Positions 1-14,118 of a DNA stretch of 64,000 nt are shown here, piece by piece. Within the stretch, counting starts at the first letter, position 1. Each line of letters opens with the position of its first letter. This stretch comes from Ustilago trichophora. Its lineage: Eukaryota > Basidiomycota > Ustilaginomycetes > Ustilaginales > Ustilaginaceae. The position numbers and the translations under genes are program-made. Under the pieces are notes generated by a model. That model saw only the letters and a list, made by a program, of their open reading frames with translations. It searched no databases and was not told the DNA's origin. The stretch covers positions 682,001 to 746,000 of the forward strand of contig OOIN01000005.1 in NCBI GenBank assembly GCA_900323505.1, read 5' to 3'.

Positions 1-2881
<2,881 letters not shown>

Positions 2882-3668
2882 CAAAGACGCATCTTTTTCG
2901 GACCACGGCCTTTAGGCGAACGTCTCGACCTCAAGGCTACAGCACATTTGATACGGCTCCACTCTTTGTACAGTTTACACTTCTTTCGCATACGGTGCAA
3001 CGCTTTCCCTTTGTCCTTTTCGTGTGGTGAATAGCTTGTGGAGCGTCTAAAGACGCAAATTTTGCCTGTAAAGTGTGTGTCGCTTTGCCATGCAGTATCC
3101 GCATCGACTCACCACCAGCGTGCGACCCGATCGCCCTACATCGGCAAACGTCAGATTCGCCAACACGTTGGTGAAGCCCGTGAGAAGGCACCTGTCTTAA
3201 ACGGAGGCCTTACGATGCCTCGAACGGAGTTTTGACGCCAAAGAGACGAGCTGTCGTCGCAGCATTGAGTGTTGAGCTGAGATCTGATCGTCTGATGACG
3301 ACCACCATCACGCCGCTCTTTTTAATCGACTGAGCTTTTGCCTTGCGCGGCCTCGGAATTTGTGGAGGAAAGCGACGCGTAACTGACACTGTTAAGCATC
3401 AAAAAGTGACACTTTGAGCTCCTTCTTCCACAACCCATTCCCCTTATAGCCTCAAGATTCCCTCCCAGCATCGAGATCTTGGCAACTATCTTCATCACAT
3501 TATCCTCTGACTAGCCTTGGCTCTATCTGCGAGATCAAAAGTACTACAAACCATCAGCGCAACAACAGAATCATCGCTGTCACCAAGCCTTTTCTTGCAT
3601 TTGGGCCACTTACAGGTCTGCTCAAGTCGTACAGAGCCTGCTAGACAGTCTGCTAAACAACAGAAACA
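2882..3668. other. Intergenic region between the Rab11 and BLM10 genes
   Basis: This holds the Rab 3' flank and the promoter/leader of BLM10. No supported gene. The last 250 bases before the BLM10 ATG are CT- and A-rich, as expected of a leader. Confidence 0.5.
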
Positions 3669-6600
3669 ATGGACGATGATGATGTTCTCGAGATTGATAG
3701 CCCGATGGAGCCCGCTGTCGACATCGACGACGACGAAGATGAGGAAATGCCCATCTTGAGCCTCGATGGAGGTAGCTCCGATCGCAGCTCACAGCCTGCA
3801 AAGAAGCCCAAGGGCGAGAATCGTCACCTCCAACTCGACTATCCGCAGAGCTTACCATACGAATGCGAATCGCTCGAAGAGTTTGATGCCCGTCTCGATC
3901 ACATCATTCGACGTTTGGTCGACTGCGTGCGCACCAAGGACTACGACATTGGTCTGATCCAGTGGAATCACAGGCTTCAATGTCTCTTGTCGCTCAAGTA
4001 TCCCATTCTACGCAAGACAAGAGCAAGGCTAGCCCGACTATACTACGAGCTTGCTGTGCTACCTGGCCTCAACACCCGATGTATCGAGCTGGCAGCCAAC
4101 ATGTGCATGACGCTCATCGAGAACAAGAAGAAATGCGACATCAAGGACCTCGTTCTGCCATGGAGGCCGCTCTACAATATTCTCGAAAAAGAACTCTTCC
4201 CCAAGCGCCGCAGAACCGGTCTCACCAACATCGCCGACGTCCTCCTTGACCTCGCTGAGACAGCTCAGCGCTTCTTCCCTGCCAGCGAGGCAGACGACAT
4301 GCTGCGAACCTTTTTGCCAAAGATGGACGGTTCCAATCTCAACTCTGTCATCGCCACTCAGGCTTTCTTGGTGCACTTCTTGCCCATCAGTCATCCACAA
4401 AGATGGCTTCCGACTATGTTCCGACTGTGGGAGAGCTTCAACTCGTCGCTCTTCGACGACCAGATGCTCGATTTGCTCGCTCGCCTCGCAGAGATGCATG
4501 TCACAGACCCCTCAATCAGCTCGGCTTCGTCGGCTCGCAAGGCTGGATCTTTGGCCGAGGCGACAAGCCGCCCCGATGCACAGACCGCGGAAGCCGATGC
4601 CTCCCTAAACTCCGGAGTCGACGAACGAATGGACGAGGGCGAAACATCGCAAAAACCAGAGAACATCGATTCGACATCCTCGTCAGGGACCGCAAGCCCA
4701 TCAGGACGAGTTGGGCTCTTCAGCGACATCGGCATCTTTACCGAACAGCAGTACTCGCTCATCATGACAAAGTGTCTCAAGTCGGCTGGTCTTCCGGTCG
4801 GCTCGACCAAGGCTGCCAATGCCGCACTCATGGCTCAGTCTGCCAGCGTCCGAAGCGGTCCAGATGCTGCAGCGTCAGGCGCCACGCTCAAGATGAAGAA
4901 GCCCACCGACCGTCTACGCTCGTTTGCGGTCATCATGACTTACTCCATCTCCAAGGATGGGCCGAGTGCCAGCGAAGCAGCATCGGCTTCGTACGTTCCA
5001 ACGCCCACAGATGGTTCTTCGCCAAGACCGCAAGGCACTAGCAAGCCCTTGACGACCTATCCTGCGGGATCAAAGGCGCTTGACCATCTTGCCAAATTTG
5101 TACAGGCCACCGAGAGCTACTTCCACCCTTCGAATTGGGGAATGTGGCAGATCTCGCTCTCCAACCTGGTGCAACAAATCATGTTCGAGTTCCTCAAGCG
5201 TGCCAAGGAAGAGGAGCGACCACAATGCAAGACGCCCCAGCAGTACCGCTTGACGGATGAAATCAAGACCGAGATGGTCTCCATCCTCCGTACCGTCTGC
5301 CTGCTGTCAATGTTCTCCAAGGATCCGCTCACCATCGCTGCCTCGCAAGCTAGTCTGAAGAGAATGGCCATCTTGGCCCCCCAGATGGTCTTCCCTGCTG
5401 TCCTCGATCGAGCCTTCAACTCGCTCGAGGCGCTCGAGACCACGCATCGTACCAATGCCGTCATTACAGCGCTCTCGACGCTTTCGCCGGTCTTCACTTC
5501 CCGCCAACTCTACCGAGCTGGCGGAAAGCATCTGGTGCCGCTGCTGCAGCTGTGCATTCCCGGTATCGACCTCAACGATCCTATGAAGACGATGAGCACC
5601 TGCATGTTTGTTCTCCTGTCAACACTCTCTATCCGCATCGACGACCTCACCAGGCCAGAGGCTTACGCTGACGATGAAGAGTCGTTTGAAGCCCTTCCTG
5701 ACCAGCCTACGCTGAAAGTTGACTCCTCCGAGGCTTCGGATGCCATGGATGAGGAGCTCGGTCCAGCATCTCCCGAGCAAGAGGATTACCAGCTGCGGAT
5801 CAGCACCGCGGATTTCGATGCGTGGATCTCGGCATTCTTCCAGCGAGTTTTGTCTCTGTTTGAGACGCTGCCAGAGGAGGGAAAGGGCGGCCGAACGGGC
5901 GGTAAATCCGAGGAGCAGGTGATAAACATGATCATGGCTGCTTCCGATGGTGTCTGCCGAGCAATGAGCCCCTATCTGCTGCAAAAGTCATTCGACAAGA
6001 TCGCAGACTACTGCGCTACCACGGTCTCAGCCACTTCGGTGCGCGTCATTGGCTCGCTGGTCGGTTGCTTTGCTCGCGCGGACAGCAAGATGGTGCTCAA
6101 CAGGCTGGTGCCTCAGTGCATTGCCAACATCCGGGCCGAAATCGCAAACGGGGCAAGCTCCACACGAACCACCAGTACCAGTCTACCGGCGCCAAGCGAC
6201 GCAACGTTGCATTGGAATCTCAGCGTGCTGACGGGTGCGCTGAACGGGCCCAGCGAGCATCTATTGCATTACAAAGACGACTTGATCTCGGTTCTGCAGC
6301 TCATCACCGAAAAATGCAAGAGCGAAAGAGGCTACTCGTTCGGGGCCAAGCTAGTGCAGAAGGTCATCTCGTCGCTCACATCCCTCTATCCCAGAGAGCA
6401 ACGTTTCGTCAATCAGGAGACCTGGGAGAGCAAAGAGTTTGCAAAACGATCTCATCTCTTCTGGGGCAAAATGTACGACGAAAAGAGCATCAAGATCAAC
6501 TGGCACACCCCCAACGAGGCAGAGATCAGTATGGCGCTCGAGCTGCTCGACAAAGTTGTGATCACCTCGTTGGACAAGGTTGAGGCACTTCAAACTGAGG

Positions 6601-9600
6601 GTCTCACGAGGGACAAGGCTTGGTCGAATGACTTTTGCCGCTATTTGATGGTGGTCAGGATGGGTCTGATTGGTATGCCAAGCCTCATCGAGGAGGATGA
6701 GGTTGGTGGAGGAGAGCCGGCGATGGATTTGGGCGACGAGGTGCCCGAATTTGTCGACATCCCTCCACGCTTCCGATCACACTTCTGCTTGACAGATCGC
6801 GAGGATCCTCGCTACAAGAAGGTGACCGCATTCAAGCTGAGATGCGGACAGGTGCTGCACCTCGCTGCTCAGAGCACACAGGATTCTGGCGCAGAGGATC
6901 AGATCGACTGCGTCAAGATGCTCATCCGATCCATCCGCTCGTACCTGACCTGCTACAGCTACAACGGCGAGGATTACAAGGCCCACATGCGTTCTCTCAG
7001 CTTCTTCCGCAACATTGCCAAGCTTCACGCCAAGCAGAAGGCCTTCCCTCGCGTGCTCTACATCCGACGTGCAGCCTTCTACAACACCAGCCGAGCCAGG
7101 CTCAACAGCTTCCACCGCAAGCGAACACCCATGGCGGACAAGTTGATCCTGCAGATCCTCGAGTTGTGCATGTCCAACTACGTCGGCATTCGACAGACGG
7201 CGCAGAACACGCTCGACACGATTGGTGGCGTCTACGATGGCACATGGATTCTGTGCCTGCCCAAGCTGATCGCAGCCATCCAGCCGGGAGTGCCGGATGA
7301 CAAGATGAAGGGGGCCTTGTACGTGCTCGGCAGCAAAGGCGCCTCGTACCTCTGCATTACGGATGCCCGCTTCAGTGCTGAGTACATCATGAGTCTTCTA
7401 GATGCTCAGCATCACTCCAAGCCGTCGATTCAGAAGCTCGTACGCGGCATCATCAACGACTTTATCATTCGCTTCGCGGAGCCTTCTACTCTGACTGACA
7501 AGGTGGACTCGGCTGCGCTCAACGAAGCGGCAGACATTTTGGAGAGGGCGCTTCCTTCTGATATGCAGACCGCTGACGCCAAGCTCATCGAAGCTGTTGC
7601 TGCCAAGAGACGCCTCCGCCTGGAGCGTGTGGACCGCCTGCACGAAGAGCTGACTGGCAAGACGTTGGAGTTTGCTCAGCGAGAGACAACGCACTGGGCT
7701 TTCTCCATCTTTGCTGCTCGACTCCTGAGGGCGCTGATCCGAAAAGACAGGCCGCTCAGTGACAAGTCAGCGACCTACCTCGCCGAGCAGATGATCTCGG
7801 AGAATCCCAAGATGCGGCACTGCGCTCAGGCTGCCATCACCAAGATTCTATACTATGTCAAGCTGCGCACGCTCGCACCGACGGACGAGGATCTGTTGCT
7901 CGGCCAGACCAAGAATCCGCTCAAGCACTCGGAGAAGCTGCCGACTCCCGTCTCGAGCGAATGGACGCAGCAGTACATCGCTTCCTTTGCCGAGCCGTTG
8001 ACTCAAGAGAGCAAGCTGCGAGACAAGCCTTCGCAAGGCTGGTTGGTGTGGGGCGAAGAAGAGGATTTCTACGACCCGCCTCCTGCCGATGGTGTCGTAT
8101 TCCATTGGGAGGCTGCATCCAAGCCTGCCATCGAAGCGGTGCGCGCCGTGATCACGCAAGATTCCTGGTGGCAATCATTCTGTCGTCACCTGTCCCAGGA
8201 GAAAGATCGAGACTATCCCGGAAGCGACTCGGTCACTCTGCTCAAGTCTATCTTCCAAATCTTTGGCGTCGAGTTGATGCTCTACATCAAGACGACAACA
8301 GAGCAGTTCATTGCTGAAAAGGATCGGCACCGGCATCGAGCTGCATCCGAGCTCGTCTGCGGTATCTACCGTGGCTCGAAGCATTGGAATATGAAGGATC
8401 AAGCGACGCTCTGGGCTTGGCTAGAGAGTCTTCTGCCCAAGATCTTTGAAGGTTGCACTCCCGATAGCCAGCCGGCGTGGCAGTCGTGCATCGAGTACAT
8501 GTTGCAGGCCCGTGATCCTCGTCGTGCCCTCCCCCTCGTCAACTACATTGTGCAGGCCGCTCGTGATAATCTTGGCAAGGACAACAACACCGCCAGTCCG
8601 TGGGAGCAAGCCAAGGCGCAAAACTTGCTGCGAGGAGCCATGATCTCGATGAATCTCCAATTCGCTCCCTTTGGAGCCGATGAATTCATTCGCATCTACT
8701 CGGAGAACTTTGACAATCACTTCCAAGAGGTCAGAAGTGTCATCAGCGAGGGCCTGGCTGATTTGGAATTGCTGCAGGTCAACCCTTCGTTTGGCAGCGT
8801 CGAGTTGATGCTGGATGCATGTAGCGCTGGACAGGGATCTTTGCTGTCTAGGCCCGAGTTGTACAGCGGTCGTTTGGAGATGCTCTCGAAGCAGCTGGCG
8901 GAGTGGCGCACCCAGAGGAAGCCTACTGCGGAAGGCACTTCGCAGTACGATCGTGCCGCAATGACGGCTCTGCTTTGGATTTCGACTACTATGGGCGATC
9001 ATCGAAACAGTGCGCTTGCGGGCGAGGTGATCAAGTACATCCCCGACATCTTTGCCATGCTCGAGTTGCACGACAACAAAGAGTTGTCGGCGCTTGCACG
9101 TGCCGTTTTGACCAAGATCTCGACCTATCCGTTCACGTCCGAGTACGCAGGCAGGTTGATCGACACCTTGCTTCACGTCACGCGATCGTCGGTCGATTCT
9201 TGGAGAGCTCGACTGGACTCGTTGCCCGTCTTACAGGTCATCTATTTCCAGAATCTCTTCTATCTCAATGAGAAGTTGATCAATTCGATCGTTGAGCTTC
9301 TGCTTGAGCTGCTTAGCGACAAGCATCTCGAAGTGCGCGAAATGGCAGCGACAACTCTTTCGGGTATCGTACGCTGTTCGCAACGCCGTCTGATCAAGAC
9401 CCTCAAGAACCGCTTTACCAAGACGGTAGCGACCACCATGGTACCCCGTCGAGGTGAGGCAGAGTACGATCAGTTATTGCTCAAACTTCACTCTGGTATC
9501 CTTGGCGCCTCTGCACTTCTTGCAGCTTTCCCTTATGAAGTACCCGATTGGATGCCAAGTTTGATCGTCGAGACTGTCGCACAACACACCGATGATCCAG

Positions 9601-9746
9601 TGCCTATCTCGACTACCGTTCGCAAATGCGCCGCAGACTTTAAACGCACTCATCAAGATACCTGGTCTGAAGACCAGCACAAGTTTGGCGATCTTCTTGC
9701 CGAGGTTAATGATTTTACTCTGGGGCGATCCGATTACTTTGCATGA
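3669..9746 (+). CDS. BLM10: Proteasome activator Blm10/PA200 (intronless)
   Basis: A single exon encodes 2025 aa, in the usual range for Blm10/PA200 HEAT-repeat proteins, which cap the 20S proteasome and open its gate. The N-terminus is acidic (MDDDDVLEID). The C-terminal part (about residues 1858-1925) has the family pattern YFQNLFYLNEKLINSIVELL and LEVREMAATTLSGIVRCSQR. Linkers near residues 275-345 and 430-460 are Ser/Ala-rich and probably disordered. The protein ends in Asp-Tyr-Phe-Ala. Known Blm10 and PA200 end in Tyr-Tyr-Ala, where the penultimate Tyr forms the HbYX gate-opening motif, so this copy carries Phe at the key position. It ends 102 bp from the convergent transporter gene. Confidence 0.93.
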   Translation: MDDDDVLEIDSPMEPAVDIDDDEDEEMPILSLDGGSSDRSSQPAKKPKGENRHLQLDYPQSLPYECESLEEFDARLDHIIRRLVDCVRTKDYDIGLIQWNHRLQCLLSLKYPILRKTRARLARLYYELAVLPGLNTRCIELAANMCMTLIENKKKCDIKDLVLPWRPLYNILEKELFPKRRRTGLTNIADVLLDLAETAQRFFPASEADDMLRTFLPKMDGSNLNSVIATQAFLVHFLPISHPQRWLPTMFRLWESFNSSLFDDQMLDLLARLAEMHVTDPSISSASSARKAGSLAEATSRPDAQTAEADASLNSGVDERMDEGETSQKPENIDSTSSSGTASPSGRVGLFSDIGIFTEQQYSLIMTKCLKSAGLPVGSTKAANAALMAQSASVRSGPDAAASGATLKMKKPTDRLRSFAVIMTYSISKDGPSASEAASASYVPTPTDGSSPRPQGTSKPLTTYPAGSKALDHLAKFVQATESYFHPSNWGMWQISLSNLVQQIMFEFLKRAKEEERPQCKTPQQYRLTDEIKTEMVSILRTVCLLSMFSKDPLTIAASQASLKRMAILAPQMVFPAVLDRAFNSLEALETTHRTNAVITALSTLSPVFTSRQLYRAGGKHLVPLLQLCIPGIDLNDPMKTMSTCMFVLLSTLSIRIDDLTRPEAYADDEESFEALPDQPTLKVDSSEASDAMDEELGPASPEQEDYQLRISTADFDAWISAFFQRVLSLFETLPEEGKGGRTGGKSEEQVINMIMAASDGVCRAMSPYLLQKSFDKIADYCATTVSATSVRVIGSLVGCFARADSKMVLNRLVPQCIANIRAEIANGASSTRTTSTSLPAPSDATLHWNLSVLTGALNGPSEHLLHYKDDLISVLQLITEKCKSERGYSFGAKLVQKVISSLTSLYPREQRFVNQETWESKEFAKRSHLFWGKMYDEKSIKINWHTPNEAEISMALELLDKVVITSLDKVEALQTEGLTRDKAWSNDFCRYLMVVRMGLIGMPSLIEEDEVGGGEPAMDLGDEVPEFVDIPPRFRSHFCLTDREDPRYKKVTAFKLRCGQVLHLAAQSTQDSGAEDQIDCVKMLIRSIRSYLTCYSYNGEDYKAHMRSLSFFRNIAKLHAKQKAFPRVLYIRRAAFYNTSRARLNSFHRKRTPMADKLILQILELCMSNYVGIRQTAQNTLDTIGGVYDGTWILCLPKLIAAIQPGVPDDKMKGALYVLGSKGASYLCITDARFSAEYIMSLLDAQHHSKPSIQKLVRGIINDFIIRFAEPSTLTDKVDSAALNEAADILERALPSDMQTADAKLIEAVAAKRRLRLERVDRLHEELTGKTLEFAQRETTHWAFSIFAARLLRALIRKDRPLSDKSATYLAEQMISENPKMRHCAQAAITKILYYVKLRTLAPTDEDLLLGQTKNPLKHSEKLPTPVSSEWTQQYIASFAEPLTQESKLRDKPSQGWLVWGEEEDFYDPPPADGVVFHWEAASKPAIEAVRAVITQDSWWQSFCRHLSQEKDRDYPGSDSVTLLKSIFQIFGVELMLYIKTTTEQFIAEKDRHRHRAASELVCGIYRGSKHWNMKDQATLWAWLESLLPKIFEGCTPDSQPAWQSCIEYMLQARDPRRALPLVNYIVQAARDNLGKDNNTASPWEQAKAQNLLRGAMISMNLQFAPFGADEFIRIYSENFDNHFQEVRSVISEGLADLELLQVNPSFGSVELMLDACSAGQGSLLSRPELYSGRLEMLSKQLAEWRTQRKPTAEGTSQYDRAAMTALLWISTTMGDHRNSALAGEVIKYIPDIFAMLELHDNKELSALARAVLTKISTYPFTSEYAGRLIDTLLHVTRSSVDSWRARLDSLPVLQVIYFQNLFYLNEKLINSIVELLLELLSDKHLEVREMAATTLSGIVRCSQRRLIKTLKNRFTKTVATTMVPRRGEAEYDQLLLKLHSGILGASALLAAFPYEVPDWMPSLIVETVAQHTDDPVPISTTVRKCAADFKRTHQDTWSEDQHKFGDLLAEVNDFTLGRSDYFA

Positions 9747-9848
9747 AAAAGATCGTCATACCAAATGCATAACAGCATTGTTCTAGAATCCTACCACAAT
9801 TTTCTTTCCAACAGTTTAGCATGACGTTGCGTGCACTGTAAGGCTGAT

Positions 9849-11575
9849 CTACTCGGGATTGTAGCGGTACATTTTGGCGACGATGAGGGCTGTGAGAAGG
9901 TTGCTGATTGAAAAGATCCAGAATACGGTACCTCCGGTGTGGTTGGTGTCAAAGTTGGCGAGATAGTTTTTGATGGGAAGGAATGCTGATCCGACGAGAA
10001 AGTTTGCTGTCCAGTTGAGGGTTAGGCCTAAAGATGTTGCTGTAGATACTGCCTATGTTCGCCGACAAGCCAAGTGAAGAATTCATTTTCGTCAGCCGAC
10101 TGTCTCTGGAACCGGTGCATAGAAAGGGGTGGGCGTACTTACTCTAGAAGGCACCAACTCGGGCAAGATCACAAAAGGAATCGGACCCAACCCAAAGCTA
10201 AACCCAGCAACCATAAGAATCATGCATATCGCACTGAGCGTTTTATATCCCCAAACAATCCCGACACCCAGCAGTGCAGAGGCAAAAGTCATGACGATCG
10301 CAGATCCAACCATGAGTTTCTTACGCCCAATGCGATGCTCATCAATGAGATAGATGGGTGGGAACGTCATGAGGATGTTGATGACGGTGATGAGGATGCC
10401 GATGGATCCGGCTAATGTGGGTAGGATGGGACCTAGAATTCCGACGCTGTAGTATAGGACTGCGTTCTGTGGTGACAGTGTTGGAGATGTGATGGTTAGG
10501 GGCCAGTGGAGCTGCAGAAGGAAAGAGGGGGAGGGGAGGGATGTCTACTTACGATGCCACTCAGCTGCTGTCCGAGTTGGGTAAGGATGACAAGTATTGT
10601 GCCTGTTCGGACCTCTGAATCTGAGAACAAGCCTGCGAGGTCTACTTGATTGCGTTCATTGACACCATCACGACCAGCCGCCTCGCCAGCAGCATCTCCC
10701 TCTCCAGCAAGTAGCCCCTGTCGCTCCTCATCTGCCCTCCTACCGTTTGACCTGCCTCGTCCCTCCTTCCAGCTTTGCAGCTCCTTCGGCGACCACAGGA
10801 GAGCCCTGACCTCGTCTGCAGCATCATTTGCCGCCAGCCCGCCTGCTGAATTGCCCTTTCCTTCTCCCTCTAGCCAACCTGGCGACTCCAGCCCGACAGT
10901 ATAGCTGCCCAAAAGCTGCAGGGATGATACGAGGCCAGATGTTAGCGGTACAGCCCTCCAATAGGCGCCGTCACCACCGAGCCAGCTCGCCCCGATTGCT
11001 TGGGCGATGAAAATCCCCAGAACGATTGAAAACTGGTTCAACACTCCGATCGATCCCTTGATCGCGATTGGAGAGATCTCGTTGATAAAGATGGGCACGA
11101 TCACCACTCCAATGCCCGAACCTATGCCTTGGATGAAGCGTCCCGTTCCCAGCCCTGTCAAGCTGGATGAAAGGCCAAGAATGCAGCTGCCCGCAATTCC
11201 AGCGATCGCGGACCAGGTGATGCATGTTCTACGCCCCCAACCAAACGATTTAGAGATGGGAGAGATGAGAAACGACGATACTAAGCCGCCAAGGGTGAAG
11301 AGTGATGTGACAAGGCCGAACTGGCTCTCTGACAATGGGATACAGCCGGTCGAAAGCGGTGAGAGGAGAGTATGGATGGTTGGGTCGCGCGAGCGACAGG
11401 TCAAGATGGGCTGGAGAGCGTTGAGCTCCGAGATGCCGTAACCGTAGTTGGCGGCGGAAAAGAGGATCCAGAAGAGGGCAAAGCGAAAGCGAGCGGTGAC
11501 CGTGGGTTTGTTGTCTGAGCCGGCCGCTGGTGGCGGGTGCAAGGAGGAGGAGGCAGCAGCAGCGGTTGTTGGCAT
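9849..11575 (-). CDS. MFS sugar transporter of the GLUT type (Vps73/YBR241C-like), three exons
   Basis: Minus-strand exons are 11575-10553, 10466-10143 and 10052-9849, giving 516 aa. The introns begin GTAAGT and are 86 and 90 nt. Joining exons 1 and 2 yields QQLSGINAVLYYSVGILGP, the helix-7 signature of sugar porters. Also visible are GRFIQGIGSGIGVVIVPIFINEIS (helix 4-5 region) and GFSFGLGPIPFVILPELVPSR before the last exon. The central loop (about residues 225-300) is long and Gly/Glu-rich. Similarity to yeast YBR241C and Vps73, which localise to the vacuole, suggests an endomembrane rather than plasma-membrane hexose carrier; that location is inference. It is divergent from the Mtc1-like gene, with a 306-bp shared upstream region. 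Confidence 0.85.
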
Positions 11576-11881
11576 CTTGAGATACGCTCTCTCCCAGACT
11601 TGTCAGGGATGGTGGTGGACAGAAAATGAGAAGGCAGGGGCTGAGGAAGGACGTAGAGGTGTGGGTGCACTCCTGTGCGAGTATGTGTGGAGAGCCCCGC
11701 ATGAGCGCGGTTCAGGGTCCTCCTCTCGCAGCACGGATCAGCCACTAATTTGTTATTTCACTTTTTCAGTGGCGTGGCGCTCCAACCTATTAATAAATTT
11801 AGGCAAAATAGGTCTGCAGTTCACACCTTCTTTCCCATCTTCTGTTCCCTTCTCCCTTACTGATACGCATCGTCACTCACA
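11576..11881. promoter_or_regulatory. Shared upstream region of the divergent MFS transporter and Mtc1-like genes
   Basis: These 306 bp separate two oppositely oriented start codons. An AT-rich stretch near 11787-11810 (ATTAATAAATTTA) is the only TATA-like sequence I see. A bidirectional promoter is inferred from spacing only. Confidence 0.4.
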
Positions 11882-13461
11882 ATGAGCAAGAGAAGCAACA
11901 GAAAAGACGTCGACGACCTTCTCGCGGACCTCGATAATCTCGGCACCGAGCAGCCGCCTACCAAGCCTCCTCGCAAGTCTGCCGACAAGTCATCCAACGC
12001 TACCGCTACCGTCTCTATCGACACATCGTCCGGAGCTGGATTGAAGAAGGCACCCGAAGATGCGCAGAGCTTGCTGGATGATTTGGATAGCTTAGTGCAG
12101 AGTCGAGCTGCTTCGAATAGCAGAGCTTCGCTGCGAAAGAAGGATGACACTGCATCTGCAACGCCGTCTGTAGCTGTAACGGCGGCCGTGACAAAGACCG
12201 AGACTGACTCGTCTTCTGCCGCTCCTGAAGCACCCGCTGCAGCTGTTTCGGAGAAAGTAGCAGCACAAGAGACAAGCCTACCCGCTTCGAATTCGAGCGG
12301 GGGAGGCTGGGCTGGCTGGGGCAGCTCTCTCTTCTCCCAGGCGACCAAGCTCGCGGATCAAGCACGACAGGAGTTCGAGAAAAGGGCACCGACGCAGGCG
12401 GAACAAGCCCGCGAACTCGGAAGCAAAGGCTGGGATCTGGCAAAAGGCGTTCGTGGCTTTGTGAAGGAGGCTGGGCTTGAAAAATGGGGCAAGTACCACC
12501 TACACCTCGATATGGCAGGTCTGGAGATGTCAGCGCAGCTAACCATTACCCTCTATCGTGATTGAAAATTGTGTCTCGCCCGTACAGGAGAGGAGGTGAC
12601 GAAAGTCGGCAAGCGCGGTTGGACAGACATCGTCAACGCCGTAGCTCCACCCATCGCCGCACACGAGATCATCCAAGTGACCCTCTCCCACGACATGATT
12701 GGCTACGACGGCATCTCGGACGTCACCTACCAAGTCCTTGCGAAAGTGTTGGAGCAAGTCGATTCTTCCGGCACCGAGCAGCAGCTTGTTGTCAACAAGG
12801 CACAGATCGAGACCCCGGCGTCCAAGCCCAAAACTGACGGCATGGCGGAACAAGAGCGCGACCTCAATGCGGTGGAAGGTTTCGCAGCAGCTTTCAGGCT
12901 GGCCAAGGTGAATCTGGAGGAGTGCATCAAGCAGCATGAGGTTGCAGCGCCTCCGCAAAGGTCGGCGGATGCTGCCGCGCTGCCGATCACTACTTGTCCC
13001 GTTTTCGTTCGCATTCAGGCGTGCTTGGCTGATCTGTCCGGTGACGAGGCATCAGTGGAGGGAGGAGAGTCGAACAAAAACCTCTTCTTCCTCGTCTTGC
13101 TAAGGGACCCTCAGCACGGACTCTCTCACAAAACCGTTTCTCAGGCTGTTCCCACTTCTTGGCGTAAGTTTTTTTTTTTCTCTCTTAACCACTCTTACGG
13201 CTCTCAAAGATCTCTTTCCTTCAGCAATTACTAACCGTCCCATCTCACTTTTTTCCTCATGTTTTCAAATTCGAAACAGTGGATGTCCCATTCGAAGAAA
13301 ATCAGTGGGTCGAAGAGTCTCTGGTCGACGTGCTCTCGAACGCGCTCAGCATTGTGGGTCAGGACTATGTTCAGGGTCGTATGTCGGGTCGTACAAAGTC
13401 TTCCAAAGAGGGGCTGGTGGAGCAGGCGAGCGAATCGACGCTGGGTAGTTCAGCGCCTTAA
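11882..13461 (+). CDS. Mtc1/DUF5427-like protein (maintenance of telomere capping 1 family), three exons
   Basis: Exons 11882-12518, 12588-13163 and 13280-13461 give 464 aa. The first intron (GTCTGG..ACAG, 69 nt) has a weak donor chosen for phase; the second (GTAAGT..ACAG, 116 nt) is clear. The N-terminus has the repeated DDLLADLDNL / LLDDLDSL acidic motif. Next come a Gly/Trp-rich GGGWAGWGSSLFSQATKLADQAR segment typical of the family, then the conserved core VAPPIAAHEIIQVTLSHDM and LVVNKAQIETP. The C-terminus (LDVPFEENQWVEESLVDVL) fits the family. Yeast Mtc1 is a poorly understood protein linked genetically to telomere capping and vesicle traffic. Family placement is from remembered motif pattern; the precise role is unknown. 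Confidence 0.65.
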
Positions 13462-13733
13462 TAGTTTCTCTTCTGAGCGGCCAGTTTCTGTATCCGGTGT
13501 GCAATGTCAGTGCTTTGCTCACAAACCCTCCGAAGTAGAGTGGACTTGATCTGTGAATCTTGCCTCGTTCCAATCAAAAATGATCTTCTCCGAAAAAACT
13601 GAATCCTGAAACGCAACAGGTAGAAAGCGTAAAATGTCTCGCCGAGCAAGGGTGATGTGTTTCGCTAGAAAAGCATGTATTAAAAGAAGCCAAGCTTGGG
13701 ATGACAGGATTGGGTTAAAGAAAGAGGAGATGT

Positions 13734-14118
13734 TTATGCCTTCTTGCCAATGATCTGGGTCGAGATGATCTCCTCGCCGTTGACGTGGTACTTGATGTCA
13801 ACCTGTTGAGCGTCAAAGTAAGATACGCAATTGAAAGTCAGTGAATCAAAGCCATTTTTTGATGTATTTCCCTGTCTCGGTCCAATGCTGCGAGGTGGTG
13901 AAAGAGAAGGGTGCGAAAAGGGTAACTTACATGGCCGCCAGTCTTGACGTCGATTTTTTCGATCTTGCCGGACTTGACGTCGCCGCCAAAGGGTCGGTCT
14001 ATTTTACATTGTGCGCAACAGAAACATCAAACCAAGTCAGCAATCATCCTAATACCTCGATTGGTGAACAAGGTTGTGACTTACACTCGATAACGTCACC
14101 AACAACGTAGAAAGCCAT
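13734..14118 (-). CDS. Tiny three-exon gene, 56-aa protein with an SH3/Tudor-like look
   Basis: Minus-strand exons are 14118-14085 (34 nt), 13998-13931 (68 nt) and 13802-13734 (69 nt). Introns have consensus GTAAGT donors and TAG/CAG acceptors (86 and 128 nt). The joined product starts MAFYVVGDVIEYRPFGG and ends EEIISTQIIGKKA. The alternation of hydrophobic and charged residues (GDVIEY, GKIEKIDV, HVDIKYHV) suggests a small all-beta barrel. Short proteins beginning with a similar VGD-VIEYRP pattern occur in the Hva1/DUF2945 Tudor-like group, but I cannot confirm that. Two introns in phase across such a short frame, with conserved-looking codons, argue that it is real. It is convergent with the Mtc1-like gene (272 bp between stops). 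Function unknown. Confidence 0.65.

Noticed and set aside
10470..10510. Alternative in-frame acceptor (TTCTGCAG) for transporter intron 1
   Set aside because: It would insert 15 residues inside the strictly conserved SGINAVLYYS helix, so the later acceptor is preferred.
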